Source: Halomarina pelagica (GTDB taxonomy: Archaea; Halobacteriota; Halobacteria; Halobacteriales; Haloarculaceae). From it: a stretch of 64,000 nucleotides of DNA. The stretch is taken from NCBI RefSeq assembly GCF_024228315.1, contig NZ_CP100454.1, positions 3,038,001-3,102,000 of the forward strand. Direction: 5' to 3'. Both the position numbers and the translations under genes were made by a program. Under the pieces are notes generated by a model. The model ran no database searches, was not told where the DNA came from, and saw only the letters and a program-made list of their open reading frames with translations. Shown here piece by piece: positions 42,060 to 51,229 of this stretch. Every line of letters starts with the position of its first letter. Position 1 is the first letter of the stretch.

Positions 42060-42141
42060 TGGAGCTAGTTTCGGCTACGTGTCTCAGAGAGGGCCGCCGA
42101 ATCAGTTAATATCTGCCAAATTCATATAAGATCCTGTGACA

Positions 42142-43320
42142 ATGGCAATGGTGGCTGGCACCCTCGATCGACGAGTCGCAGTAGTGCACCCACATCTCCT
42201 TGGCCGCGGTGGTGCAGAAGTCCGCGCCGAGGCACTCGCCCGCACGCTCGATGCTCCCCTGTACGCTGGATTCGGCGCTCGCGAGCACATCGACGAGGAT
42301 GTAGAGGTACGCCTCGCATTCGAAGACTCCTCGCTCAGGCGACTCTGTACATCAAAGATCGTTCGCGATTTCGCTGGGATCGTCGGCTGGCCCGCCGTCG
42401 CCGAGCTGCGGACATTTGACGTACTCGTGTTCTCCAATGAAGGTGCAACCTGGTATCCTCCCGGCGTCGACCAGGCCGTCGTCCGCTATCAGGGGAGTCT
42501 CGATCAAGCCGCGTACTCGCGAAACGACGACTTCGCAGGCGTAAAACACCGCCTGATGAGCGCACTCAAGCGCCTCACGCTCCCATCGACGAGTGCCTAT
42601 CCCGACGTGTGGGTGACGCCGTCGACCTGGACGGCGCGCGAGATGGAGCGCTATCTCGGCGTTCGAGCGGACTACATCTGCCCGCCACCGATTGACGTCG
42701 ACGCGTTCAACCCTCGGCCGCTTGACGAACGAGAAGGGTACTATCTGACCATGAGTCGCCTCGTCGACCAGAAGCACGTCGACGAGGTTATCGCCGCCGT
42801 CGAGGAGGTGGGCGCACGGTTAGTCGTCGCCGGCGAGGGACCAGCTCGTGAGCGCCTCGAGGCGCAGGCGAGCGATCGGGTGGAGTTCGTCGGCTGGGTC
42901 GACGGTGCAGAGAAGCGCGAGCTGCTCGAGGACGCGAGCGGCTTTCTGTTCGCCGGGCGCGGCGAAGCGTTCGGGATCGTCACTGCCGAAGCGATGGCAG
43001 CGGGAACGCCGGTGTTGGCCGTCGCGAGCGGGCACACCCAACACCAGATTCCGCGCGAATGTGGGATCATCGTCGAGCGGGGCTGTCTGGCCGATGCGAT
43101 TCGGCGATACGAACTCGACGGTATCGAGGGGAGTGCCGCCGAGATCCACGCCCACGCCCGGGCGCTGTTCGACCAGACGCGATTCGAGCAGACGATTCGT
43201 GAAGCGGTTGATCTCGCCTGTGAGCGCGCCCAGCTGTCACGCGCGACGCTGGCGACGTCGCCAGCATCTGCGAGCGAGCACCAACAGCGACAATCCCGCG
43301 CCAGCAGCGACAACCACTAA
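42142..43320 (+). CDS. Family 4 glycosyltransferase (GT-B)
   Basis: 392 aa. The N-terminal Rossmann domain starts RRVAVVHPHLLGRGGAEVRAEALARTL, the usual GGAE acceptor-binding loop. The C-terminal donor domain has YYLTMSRLVDQKHVDEVIAAVEEVGARLVVAGEGP, VEFVGWVDGAEKRELLEDA and the E-x7-E motif region AGRGEAFGIVTAEAMAAGTPVLAVASGHTQHQI. It transfers a sugar from an activated nucleotide donor to a glycan or lipid at the cytoplasmic face. Its last 84 bp overlap the end of an antiparallel small membrane protein gene. GC-rich codon use contrasts with the AT-rich surroundings. Confidence 0.88.
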   Translation: MAMVAGTLDRRVAVVHPHLLGRGGAEVRAEALARTLDAPLYAGFGAREHIDEDVEVRLAFEDSSLRRLCTSKIVRDFAGIVGWPAVAELRTFDVLVFSNEGATWYPPGVDQAVVRYQGSLDQAAYSRNDDFAGVKHRLMSALKRLTLPSTSAYPDVWVTPSTWTAREMERYLGVRADYICPPPIDVDAFNPRPLDEREGYYLTMSRLVDQKHVDEVIAAVEEVGARLVVAGEGPARERLEAQASDRVEFVGWVDGAEKRELLEDASGFLFAGRGEAFGIVTAEAMAAGTPVLAVASGHTQHQIPRECGIIVERGCLADAIRRYELDGIEGSAAEIHAHARALFDQTRFEQTIREAVDLACERAQLSRATLATSPASASEHQQRQSRASSDNH

Positions 43321-43458
43321 CGCACCGACGATCAGCGCGATGACCAATGGTGTCAGGGCCATCTCGAGAACGATTCCAATCCCTTGGACAACGAGTGCGA
43401 CGGCGAAAACCACGAGCGCTGCTCCGACACCGACAGTATGGGACTCGAGCGGCGACAT
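43237..43458 (-). CDS. Small membrane protein overlapping the glycosyltransferase end
   Basis: 73 aa. MSPLESHTVGVGAALVVFAVALVVQGIGIVLEMALTPLVIALIVGALVVVAAGAGLSLLVLARR contains two to three hydrophobic helices, then a basic Arg/Gln-rich tail. It converges on the glycosyltransferase gene and overlaps its 3' end by 84 bp. Composition and start context look genuine. Function unknown. Confidence 0.65.
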   Translation of the reverse strand: MSPLESHTVGVGAALVVFAVALVVQGIGIVLEMALTPLVIALIVGALVVVAAGAGLSLLVLARRCWRRRQRRA

Positions 43459-44166
43459 GATCTTGGTACTAACTAACTTATAATCAATACTATTCTCGTA
43501 CGTTATACCTTTGTGGTTCTCTGAAGCTCATCCGATTCTACGGCACTTACGCACAGAGGGCTGCTAACGTGAACTACCCAGTAGTTCGCCCAGGTTAAGC
43601 GATTACGGACGCTATCGCGCAGAGGTGCTAATACTGACTGCGCGTGTCGCAAACGGACGATCATCGACTAGCATCCGAGGACAATCCTCCTTTGGATGGA
43701 GTGAAGGCCACTAGCACTGCGTTCACGCTTTACATGCTCCTTGAATTACCCCTCCGTGGTGTTCTTCCCCTGTATTGTTTAAAAGCCATGAATGTACTCC
43801 TTAGGTACTTATCGGATGTATTAAATCTGAGGGGGTGGGGAGCGTGTAACATATCTGAGCCGCAGGCTGGCGATGGAATTAAGTGACTGTCATCATGGAC
43901 GTTCCGGAGAAAAAGAAGGGGGACAACGCAGGTGGAGGTTACGAATGGGTGGAACGTCGGTGTGTTGGCCTCATTACTCAAAATCAGGGGGTGATCATTC
44001 TCTCCCTCGGAGAACGGTCGGAAATCGATCCATCATGTCGTATTCGGGATTCGAGATATGCTTCCCCGTCTGCAAGTGTATGCTTGAGCGTGACTGCCGC
44101 TCGGGGAGAAGTGTGGCCAGAAAATGAACTCGAACCGCCTATTATCGGGCGGTGACTGGTCGTTTC
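43459..44166. other. Intergenic stretch, no confident gene
   Basis: About 700 bp between the small membrane protein and the cold-shock gene. Two frames (43644-43886 and 43895-44155, plus strand) are open but show no domain, and their composition is mixed. I do not call them. Confidence 0.45.
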
Positions 44167-44361
44167 TTAGGCGCGGACGACGTTCGTCGCGCGCGGGCCC
44201 TTGGGGGCCTGTTCGATATCGAACTCGATGTCCGTTCCTTCCTCGAGATCTGCGCCGCCGACATCCTCCATGTGGAAGAACACGTCGTCGTCCGCATCCT
44301 CAGTGGAAATGAAACCGTAGCCGCCTGTGTGATTGAAGAAATCAACCGTACCGTTTGCCAT
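44167..44361 (-). CDS. Cold-shock domain protein (CspA family)
   Basis: 64 aa from the ATG at 44361: MANGTVDFFNHTGGYGFIST then EDADDDVFFHMEDVGGADLEEGTDIEFDIEQAPKGPRATNVVRA. The RNP1-like GYGFIS and RNP2-like DVFFHM motifs are intact, so it should bind single-stranded nucleic acid as an OB fold. Family members act as RNA chaperones. It carries the acidic surface of haloarchaeal homologues. Monocistronic by position. Confidence 0.95.
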   Translation of the reverse strand: MANGTVDFFNHTGGYGFISTEDADDDVFFHMEDVGGADLEEGTDIEFDIEQAPKGPRATNVVRA

Positions 44362-44519
44362 TACGAATAATTGTACAGCTAGGCGACGTATAAGGGTTCC
44401 GAGAGTCACGGTACCACGACCTGTCATTATCAATTGGAGCACGTACGTACCACCATCTGTCGAAGCTGATCGATACGCGTTGTACGAATGTTGATTGGCC
44501 TTGCCATCCTACTAGGCGC

Positions 44520-44948
44520 ATGGCCGGGTTTCCAGACGAGCGACAGCTCGTACTACGAGCGCGATCCCACTTGGAACAATGGACGAATAGTGCCCGGACG
44601 GCGGCATACGCTGAACTGTTCGAAGGTGACGAGCCGATCCTCACCGCGGACGAACTCCGGCTCCTCGATGCTCTCGATTCTGAACTGGAACGACGGGGCG
44701 GTGACGGTGTCTGGGGGACCGACCAGTACGGACTCCACACGGCGGGGGCCTCCAGTTCGGATACCTCACTTGGAGTGGTCTGTGTCTATCACCCACAGAT
44801 CACCACAAATTCCGTCCTTCGTGGAGCAGACGAACTCGACGACGAGACCGAAGAACGGCTCAACGCCGCACTCTGGAGATATAGTGAGCGCGTTGCGACG
44901 CTCATCGAGGAAGAACTCGACGAGTTCATCCGTCAAACACAGAGCTAA
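44520..44948 (+). CDS. Conserved haloarchaeal protein of unknown function
   Basis: 142 aa. FPDERQLVLRARSHLEQWTNSARTAAYAELFEGDEPILTADELRLLDALDSELERRGGDGVWGTDQYGLHT is a pattern I recall from uncharacterised haloarchaeal proteins. A helical C-terminus follows (DDETEERLNAALWRYSERVATLIEEELDEFIRQTQ). It is soluble and acidic, without catalytic motifs I recognise. It is separated from cspA by about 160 bp and reads away from it. Confidence 0.65.
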   Translation: MAGFPDERQLVLRARSHLEQWTNSARTAAYAELFEGDEPILTADELRLLDALDSELERRGGDGVWGTDQYGLHTAGASSSDTSLGVVCVYHPQITTNSVLRGADELDDETEERLNAALWRYSERVATLIEEELDEFIRQTQS

Positions 44949-46119
44949 CCCTTCGTCGCGTCGGGTTCTACGCTTCATTAGGGCGTCAGTCGTGGTAGCG
45001 ACTACTGTCTGGTTCGCTCGTGTTCCGGCGCGAAATCTCGCGCCGGTTGCGAACCAGAACGTACGCGATTTACGCCCACCGTTCACGGGGGGATTCCCTC
45101 CTGGTCCAAAGATTAGCTTCCGTCGGAGTTGACGGACAATCTTCAACGGGTAGGGGCTGGCGAGGACCGCCGAATGGCGTTTTTAGTCCAATTAGGTAGT
45201 ATACGGGGCTTCGCTCCCTTACGGCAATCCCCTTCGAACCTGCGTACGATGCCAGTCGAGCGATCTCTATCAACGAGGTGCGCCTCACACTGAGCGGTTC
45301 CAGCGTTCCGCGTGCGCACGATTACTGCGAGACCTGAGCAGTACAGCTAGGTAGCCGCGAATACAGACATTGAGGGCGCACTCGTGACGGGCGTGGTCGC
45401 GACCAGTGCCGCGGACGACCTCATCGCACGAAGGGCACAGACACGTTACGCAGTAGTACTGCCGGGAACTGTCTTGTGTTCCCCGCCTGTGAAGAATCCA
45501 ACAACATATCCGAGGGTGGATAAGTACCTTGGTGTACCAAGCATAGACCCCTATAGACGTCGGAGAGATCGTATGAAGTGAGTCACTGTCACCTCCGGGC
45601 TCCACTCCTGACTTCATTCGTGGGGATGCGAGGACACAGGTGGGAGGGAGCGGACCCTTAGAGTGATGGGACTCATGTCGCACCGTGGGGTGAATGAGCT
45701 CAATTCGTGTGCCACAGGGACACCTCTTCCCTGTTCGTCTATGCTTTTGCGCGTGCGATGCCTCCGGATACCCGATGAGGGGCACTACTCTCCGCGGGCT
45801 TCATACGCGAGTGAACCGCGCCGGTCAGAACGTGCCACGAGGTCGTTCGAGACTGCCTCGCCGTCTCGTGATGACGGGAGACGTGATGCGGCTCTCGAAC
45901 CGCATGACCGCTTGGGAGCGCCGTGTTGAAAAACCGTGCGGCAATGACTCGTTCGCGGATGGGAACACCGCTGGTAGCACCTCAAAACGCTCCCGGTGGA
46001 GGGCCGAAACCCCCCCGTCGACACCGGGAGTGCCAGTCTTGAGACCTGCTCGGCTGATGTTGATTCGACAGGTTTGTTGGCGCGCCCAGTCTGGTTTTGA
46101 CTGGTTGAGGGTGTCCCAC
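44949..46119. other. Decayed region with transposon scar
   Basis: No intact gene in about 1.2 kb. Between about 45890 and 46060 the plus strand encodes FADGNTAGSTSKRSRWRAE and TPPSTPGVPVL, which looks like the C-terminal tail of an IS200/IS605 OrfB (TnpB) protein. The rest has stops in all frames or arginine/serine-rich shadow frames. Confidence 0.4.
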
Positions 46120-46479
46120 TCACTTGTTGACGTCGTACGACTCGACCAGCGCCAGTATGTGCTGTTCCAGTTCACCGCTCACGAGCCGGATGTGATCCGT
46201 TCCGCTCTGGTACTCAATCATCCGACACGCTTCTAGTTTCGGGAGATGACTGTGGTGGAGTGCGATCTGAACGCGTCGTCGATAGTCGTCGATTGCGCGC
46301 TCCGCGTCTTCGTCCCGAACGCGGTCAGCGACGTGGTCTACCAGCGCGTCGAACGCCATCGTGTGAGTGGTTGCACTGTTCAGTGTCCGAAGGATGGCTC
46401 GTCGTTGTCTGTTCGCTAATGCCGACAGCACCATATCGGGAGGGATCGGTTTCTCTCGCTCGGCTGTAGTAGAGGTCAT
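46120..46479 (-). CDS. DUF7344-type winged-helix regulator
   Basis: 119 aa from the ATG at 46479 (MTSTTAEREKPIPPDMVLSA). LSALANRQRRAILRTLNSATTHTMAFDALVDHVADRV... RVQIALHHSHLPKLEACRMIEYQSGTDHIRLV is the common haloarchaeal ArsR-like domain with the His-His-x-His-Leu-Pro-Lys-Leu recognition segment. It probably represses or activates a nearby gene, perhaps one of the two Bat-type regulators. An ATG at 46515 is an alternative start. Confidence 0.8.
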   Translation of the reverse strand: MTSTTAEREKPIPPDMVLSALANRQRRAILRTLNSATTHTMAFDALVDHVADRVRDEDAERAIDDYRRRVQIALHHSHLPKLEACRMIEYQSGTDHIRLVSGELEQHILALVESYDVNK

Positions 46480-46589
46480 GCTATTCCCCTGGATGCCAGT
46501 CGTGCCACTCTCCATTCTCGGTGCATACTCAATACAATAGACTGCAACTCAATGCCCGTTTTCCATGATGCACAATGGGAACGGACGAT

Positions 46590-47246
46590 TCACGCATCCG
46601 ACTCGGGGGTGAGGAATGTGTGCCAAACGAAGGCACCGATAGCCCGACGGAGTCGTTCCGTCACGGCCTGGTCGGAAATCCCGAGTTCGTCTGCGAGTTC
46701 CTTGGTCGTACAGCCCCGTGGGATGTCGTAGTACCCTGACTGCACGGCAAGCACAAGCGCTTCGCGTTGCGGCTCGGTTAAGCCGTACCACGGGCCGGCC
46801 TCTGGTTTTGTTGGATTAAATATACGGATGACCTCCAGCGAGACCTGTGCGTCATCGCAATGCGTTTTGAATTCGCCGAGTGCATCGTGGGTAGGGAATC
46901 GGAGCTCAAAATCCCACGCCCTGGACGTTCCGGTGGCACTCAGTATCTGGCCCTCGGTCTCGACGATTCCGTGGAAGATGTGGTCCTGGCGAGCATCCCA
47001 ATCGAGCCTGAAGAGCGTCCGGTCGTCAAATACGTCCACCTCTGCTGCGCTGTTGACCGTCGGATGGCGGTGAACCGTTTCGAGAAAGGAGTCTCGTACC
47101 GAGTTGTAGACCCAGAAGAGTGGAACGGTGGTGTCACCACTCGGGACGAGTGTCTCAAGCTCGATCGACGATGCTCCCTCAACACTGAGAATCCGCCCGA
47201 GTTCGAAGTCATCGGCCGGAATTCGAAACTCCACAATCACACTCAT
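46590..47246 (-). CDS. Bacterio-opsin activator (Bat)-type HTH regulator
   Basis: 218 aa. The N-terminal sensor-like domain (VIVEFRIPADDFELGRILSVEGASSIELETLVPSGDTTVPLFWV) and the C-terminal HTH_10 domain (LTEPQREALVLAVQSGYYDIPRGCTTKELADELGISDQAVTERLRRA) are the haloarchaeal Bat layout. It should bind DNA and respond to an unknown cue. It is divergent from a second member of the same family 198 bp away, so the two may cross-regulate from the shared promoter region. Confidence 0.9.
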   Translation of the reverse strand: MSVIVEFRIPADDFELGRILSVEGASSIELETLVPSGDTTVPLFWVYNSVRDSFLETVHRHPTVNSAAEVDVFDDRTLFRLDWDARQDHIFHGIVETEGQILSATGTSRAWDFELRFPTHDALGEFKTHCDDAQVSLEVIRIFNPTKPEAGPWYGLTEPQREALVLAVQSGYYDIPRGCTTKELADELGISDQAVTERLRRAIGAFVWHTFLTPESDA

Positions 47247-47444
47247 AACTCACTGGTGGTACCATGGTTAGCCATGCTTGTACAAAACGAGGTGCCATGA
47301 TACACCATGTCCGTCCAGGGTCGACGGTGAACCACTCGCCCACACCGCGTGTCAGGCCAGTCAACGATCACGTCTGGGCGTTCAAAATCGAGACTTGGTA
47401 CATCACCCCCGTCGGTTATCCGGCTTCGCGACGAACCGTTCTAT

Positions 47445-48086
47445 ATGGCGACCGTGATGGAGTTTACGAGTCCGGCGGATGAGTTTCCGCTGGGGAGTAT
47501 CTTCGAAACCTTACGGGGGGTGACGGTCGAGTTGGAACGCCTTATTCCACACGATACTCTGATAATCCCGTACTTCTGGGTGCGTGGCGCGGAAGCCGAG
47601 GACATCGAAGCCTCGTTCGAATCTCACGCTGGCGTGACCGGTATCCGGCTTATCGATAACGTCGATGACGAGTATCTTATGCGTGTCAAGTGGGAGCGAG
47701 AGTACGTTGGGGTCCTGAGCGCCCTCGGCGAGTCCGACATCGCCCTTCTCTCGGGGATCGGGACGAAAGACGGGTGGCACTTCGAAGTACGGGGCGAAAG
47801 TCAGGAGGCGATCGGCGAGTTTCGAACCTACTGCCAGGAGCACGATATTCCAATCAAGATCACCGCTCTCCACGCGCTGACTCCGATGCAGGGAGACGGA
47901 TATGAGTTGACAGCCACTCAGCGAGAGGCGCTCGTGTTAGCCTATCAACGGGGGTATTTCGATTCGCCCCGTGAGTCATCGCTAGAAGAGGTCGCCGAGG
48001 AACTCGGCATCACCCAGCAGTCACTATCGTCTCGACTTCGGCGCGGCCATCGACGCCTCATTGGCGGGACACTCATCCCGCCGTAG
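47445..48086 (+). CDS. Bacterio-opsin activator (Bat)-type HTH regulator
   Basis: 213 aa from the ATG at 47445 (MATVMEFTSPADEFPLGSIF). Same two-domain plan as its divergent neighbour: sensor-like beta domain, then LTATQREALVLAYQRGYFDSPRESSLEEVAEELGITQQSLSSRLRRGHRRLI. An in-frame upstream extension to 47349 has no conserved residues. A HalOD1 gene follows on the same strand about 90 bp downstream. Confidence 0.9.
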   Translation: MATVMEFTSPADEFPLGSIFETLRGVTVELERLIPHDTLIIPYFWVRGAEAEDIEASFESHAGVTGIRLIDNVDDEYLMRVKWEREYVGVLSALGESDIALLSGIGTKDGWHFEVRGESQEAIGEFRTYCQEHDIPIKITALHALTPMQGDGYELTATQREALVLAYQRGYFDSPRESSLEEVAEELGITQQSLSSRLRRGHRRLIGGTLIPP

Positions 48087-48179
48087 AATCGATCGAGCGA
48101 TTTTCCGATGGCCCTATAAAAACCTCCTGTATAATCAGCGGCCTCACTGATCTGATTCAGACCATTCTAGTGACACAGG

Positions 48180-48533
48180 ATGACGAGGGAGCCGACTGGC
48201 GTGGGGTTGGAGATCGTCGAGTATCATCCAGAATCGGAGATGTATCGCGCCCAGTACGATCCGGGTACGACCGCTGCAAGCACGGCCGTTGTCGCGGCGC
48301 TGGCAGACGTGTTGGACACAGACCCCGCTCAACTAGACCCACTCTATGCGACCGTCGACACCGACGCATTGACTGCGCTCGTACGCGTTCGAGACACCGC
48401 GAACGGGGAGATCCGCGTGACATTCACGCATGGGAAGTATGCGATAACCGTATCCAGTTACGGCGTAGTTGTGATCGCTCCTAGAGGACACGAACGAACC
48501 AGCGATCAGACCGCAGGAGTTCCCCGTAAATGA
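48180..48533 (+). CDS. HalOD1 output-domain protein
   Basis: 117 aa. The core STAVVAALADVLDTDPAQLDPLYATVDTDALTALVR followed by GEIRVTFTHGKYAITVSSYGVVVIAP matches the HalOD1 domain, a haloarchaeal output module usually found alone or at the end of response regulators. It is downstream of the Bat-type regulator on the same strand and overlaps the next small gene by four bases. Confidence 0.88.
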   Translation: MTREPTGVGLEIVEYHPESEMYRAQYDPGTTAASTAVVAALADVLDTDPAQLDPLYATVDTDALTALVRVRDTANGEIRVTFTHGKYAITVSSYGVVVIAPRGHERTSDQTAGVPRK

Positions 48534-48715
48534 CGCCCGGAGAGACGTCGCTCACGTCGAAGGAGGAGTTGAATGCCGAACTGATAGCGCTCCTTCGTCG
48601 AGCGTACGAAAACGGTATCAACGTCGAAGGCGGGTGGGAGTGTCGGAACGGCGTCGAGCACCCAGACTGGGACGTGATAATCACTGAAGTGAGCAAGAGC
48701 GAGGAGTCCACGTGA
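48530..48715 (+). CDS. Small protein linked to HalOD1
   Basis: 61 aa (SKEELNAELIALLRRAYENGINVEGGWECRNGVEHPDWDVIITEV). Acidic, soluble; the Trp-Glu-Cys-Arg-Asn motif is characteristic of a small haloarchaeal family I have seen beside HalOD1 genes but cannot name. Its ATG overlaps the HalOD1 stop, implying coupled translation. Confidence 0.65.
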   Translation: MTPGETSLTSKEELNAELIALLRRAYENGINVEGGWECRNGVEHPDWDVIITEVSKSEEST

Positions 48716-48990
48716 GCCACATCAGTGAGTGTGCTGTGCCTGGCTCACTGTCTCAGGTGCATGACCGAGAAAACTGATTCACTCGCCCCAAATCGGAGTC
48801 CAGATCGAGATCAGCCTCAGAGGGTTCAGGAGGCACGTTCGAGTCCTCATCAGCTTCTTCTGAAACAGTGCCATCTGCCCCTAGATAGACAGCCATTGCC
48901 ACGGAGTGGTGTCGGAGAGGTCCAGGCTTAACGTAATGAGTGAACTGCTCTCAATGGATCTCTCTCCTAACGATGCCTCGTCTCTTCACC

Positions 48991-49284
48991 ATGGTTCTTG
49001 AGGACCACAATTGGGAGGAGGCGACCAATAGTACGGGACTCATCGACCAAATATACGGGGTCCTTCTCAACGAGGCACCCGCGGCGTACTGCGTCGATGA
49101 TTTCTTCCGGGAACTTGGGCCAGATGGGGAAGGGAATGGCGAGTCGTTCAGACTTATCGATGCTCTCACGGACGCAATGAATTGGCAGATCACGCGGCGA
49201 CGATCGGAACCCCTCGTGGAGATGGCCCGTGAGACGCTCGTCTACCACGATATGCTCGAAAAGCGAGTATCGGTAGCCTCGTGA
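48991..49284 (+). CDS. Putative winged-helix regulator paired with GCS2 ligase, copy 2
   Basis: 97 aa from the ATG at 48991 (MVLEDHNWEEATNSTGLIDQ). It is related over its whole length to 38364-38693 but lacks the last 18 residues that form the putative wing there (TRGEVTTAYYRVSV). It ends at LEKRVSVAS, so it may be slightly truncated. It precedes GCS2 copy 2 by about 270 bp, the same arrangement as copy 1. Confidence 0.6.
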   Translation: MVLEDHNWEEATNSTGLIDQIYGVLLNEAPAAYCVDDFFRELGPDGEGNGESFRLIDALTDAMNWQITRRRSEPLVEMARETLVYHDMLEKRVSVAS

Positions 49285-49552
49285 ACGGTCATCACCACGA
49301 GAAATCGTAGCTAGTCTGGATTGAAATATGGAGCACCGCGGGAACATTCTCGACAGGATACAGAGCGTAGATGGTCCAATAACTCGTGCCGTTTGAACGG
49401 ATCATGGAATAATGAGCTGAGAGATATTCAGAGGTATACCGTCTCTGTCAGGGACATCGAGGCTGTACCGGCCGTTGCAAGGCGCAAGGGTATACCCATA
49501 CGCGGCGTTCTCCGACACATAATATGAGTTATCCACATATCTGGAGATAATC

Positions 49553-50650
49553 ATGAAGGTAGGCGTCGAAGTCGAGTATTGGGTGATCGACGAAGCGGGG
49601 GCACTGACTGATGGACGAGAACTGGCCGAGACGCACGAATACGTCGAACCCGAGTTCGTCGCACCGCTGATCGAGATCCAGACGCCGCCCGTCGACTCCG
49701 AGGCGGCGCTTCGAGACGCCCTGCAGTCGACCCTTCGGGGCGTCCTTGAGTCGGCGACCACGCAGAACAAGCGCCTCGTACCGCTCGGAACCCCGCTCAC
49801 GAGACACTCCTCACCCGCTACTAGCGAACGAGGTCGGTTGCTCGAACGGATCTACGAGAACGGACTCGACCCTGCAAAACAGTGTGCGGGGACCCATATC
49901 CACTTTGACACCGAGAGGGCGACCCGACAAATGAACCTGCTCACCGGGCTCGATCCCGCGCTGGCACTCGTGAGTTCCTCACCGTGCTACGACGGTATCC
50001 GGGCGATGGATTCGTCCCGAGCCTATGCTTACCGCCATCGATGCGGCGATTCGTTCGTCCAGTTTCGCGACCTGTGGGAGTACACGCCCAGTGTCGCCGA
50101 TTGGCAGGTACGACTCGCCCGGTCGTACGGGGAGTTTCGAACGCTCGCTGTAGAGCGCGGCGTTACGGACCACGAATTCCGGCAGTACTTTCAGCCGGAA
50201 AACACCGTGATGACGCCGATTCGACTCCGCTCTCAGCCGCCGACGGTTGAGTGGCGTGCACCTGATACAGCGCTTCCCTCGCAGGTCGTTGCGCTCACGA
50301 GTAACATGCTCCGACTCGTCGAGCAGACGACGTCCAAGCGAGTCGAGATCGGTGCACCGGGCATCTACTCGGACCGGATCTGCGTTCCCGAGTTCGAAAC
50401 CCTCACGCAGCTCACCACGGCGGCGATCAGGGACGGCCTCAATGCCCCCGCCGTGACGAGCTATCTCGAAGCGATGGGCTTCGTGCCGGCGGAATATATG
50501 CCGATCTCCGCGGAGATCAGATGCCCTTCGTTGCTCTCCGAGCGCGAGGCACGACGAATCCGACTCGACTACGCCGACCGTCTGGCCCGAGATGTAGAGG
50601 CGTTGGCAACGGGCGTCACGAGGAACCAGCCGCTTCGACCACTGGGCTAA
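49553..50650 (+). CDS. GCS2-family carboxylate-amine ligase (glutamate-cysteine ligase-like), copy 2
   Basis: 365 aa, the same length as copy 1 and nearly collinear with it without visible gaps; most motifs are identical (VGVEVEYWVIDEAGAL, EPEFVAPLIEIQTPPV, CAGTHIHFD, SSSPCYDGIRAM, EWRAPDTALPSQVVAL, VEIGAPGIYSD). Codons are more GC-rich than in copy 1. Expected activity is ATP-dependent ligation of a carboxylate (glutamate-like) to an amine, as in gamma-glutamylcysteine synthesis; substrate unproven. No PadR gene follows this copy directly, but a PadR paralogue lies at 55497-55796. Confidence 0.75.
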   Translation: MKVGVEVEYWVIDEAGALTDGRELAETHEYVEPEFVAPLIEIQTPPVDSEAALRDALQSTLRGVLESATTQNKRLVPLGTPLTRHSSPATSERGRLLERIYENGLDPAKQCAGTHIHFDTERATRQMNLLTGLDPALALVSSSPCYDGIRAMDSSRAYAYRHRCGDSFVQFRDLWEYTPSVADWQVRLARSYGEFRTLAVERGVTDHEFRQYFQPENTVMTPIRLRSQPPTVEWRAPDTALPSQVVALTSNMLRLVEQTTSKRVEIGAPGIYSDRICVPEFETLTQLTTAAIRDGLNAPAVTSYLEAMGFVPAEYMPISAEIRCPSLLSEREARRIRLDYADRLARDVEALATGVTRNQPLRPLG

Positions 50651-50978
50651 CAGACACGGTTCGAACGCCCATCGATCAGTGATGCAGCAGTGAACGGCTC
50701 TGCCGTACCACGCTTGGGGCTACTCGCCTTTCACGTATTGAGGACGGTGACCGCTGATTTCTGCGTCGGAACACATGCCCGACAGCACACCGGTCACTGA
50801 CGCTGTCACAATGTCGCCTACTACAGCCAGGGAGCGTCGCTCTCGGGGAGATACTCGTCCAGGAAGCCCTCCGCGGTCTCATACGAATCGAGCCATCCGC
50901 GAGTATCTGAAGCGCCTCTGCGCGCGTCTCACTGAACGAGGCGACGCTCTCCACCTCTGGTGTAGCTCACAGCTGCCG
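50651..50978. other. Intergenic stretch, no gene seen
   Basis: 328 bp between GCS2 copy 2 and the HicA-like gene. Short frames only, no domain or structured repeat noticed. Confidence 0.5.
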
Positions 50979-51227
50979 TCACCTGTTATCCTCTATCCAT
51001 CGACAAAATTCGTCGAATTGGTTCGCTTTAGCATCTCCAGCGATGGCATGGAGCATTCCGTCTGTGACACGGTGATGGAGGGGAATAACCACTGACCGTC
51101 GGTCAAGGCCATCCGGGTGTTCCCATCTTAAAAGGGCGTAGTCACCGTTAGTACGGACCCACCAGAAGTTCCCGGTAGTCACGAGGGCTCGAATAATGTC
51201 GTGACCCGAAAAGTCGTCCCTAGTCAT
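50979..51227 (-). CDS. HicA-like toxin homologue lacking the usual His
   Basis: 82 aa: DDFSGHDIIRALVTTGNFWWVRTNGDYALLRWEHPDGLDRRSVVIPLHHRVTDGMLHAIAGDAKANQFDEFCRWIEDNR. The fold and order are those of HicA mRNA interferases (double-stranded-RNA-binding-like domain). At the position of the conserved Gly-Ser-His (intact at 57275-57519) it reads Gly-Asp-Tyr. As this His is the accepted catalytic residue, the protein may be inactive or altered. The hicB-like gene ends 2 bp upstream. Confidence 0.75.
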   Translation of the reverse strand: MTRDDFSGHDIIRALVTTGNFWWVRTNGDYALLRWEHPDGLDRRSVVIPLHHRVTDGMLHAIAGDAKANQFDEFCRWIEDNR

Positions 51228-51229
51228 TA

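Noticed and set aside
45285-45785. 166-codon minus-strand frame
   Set aside because: Mixed Cys/His/Arg-rich sequence without a proper zinc-finger spacing; surroundings are decayed. Probably noncoding or IS debris.
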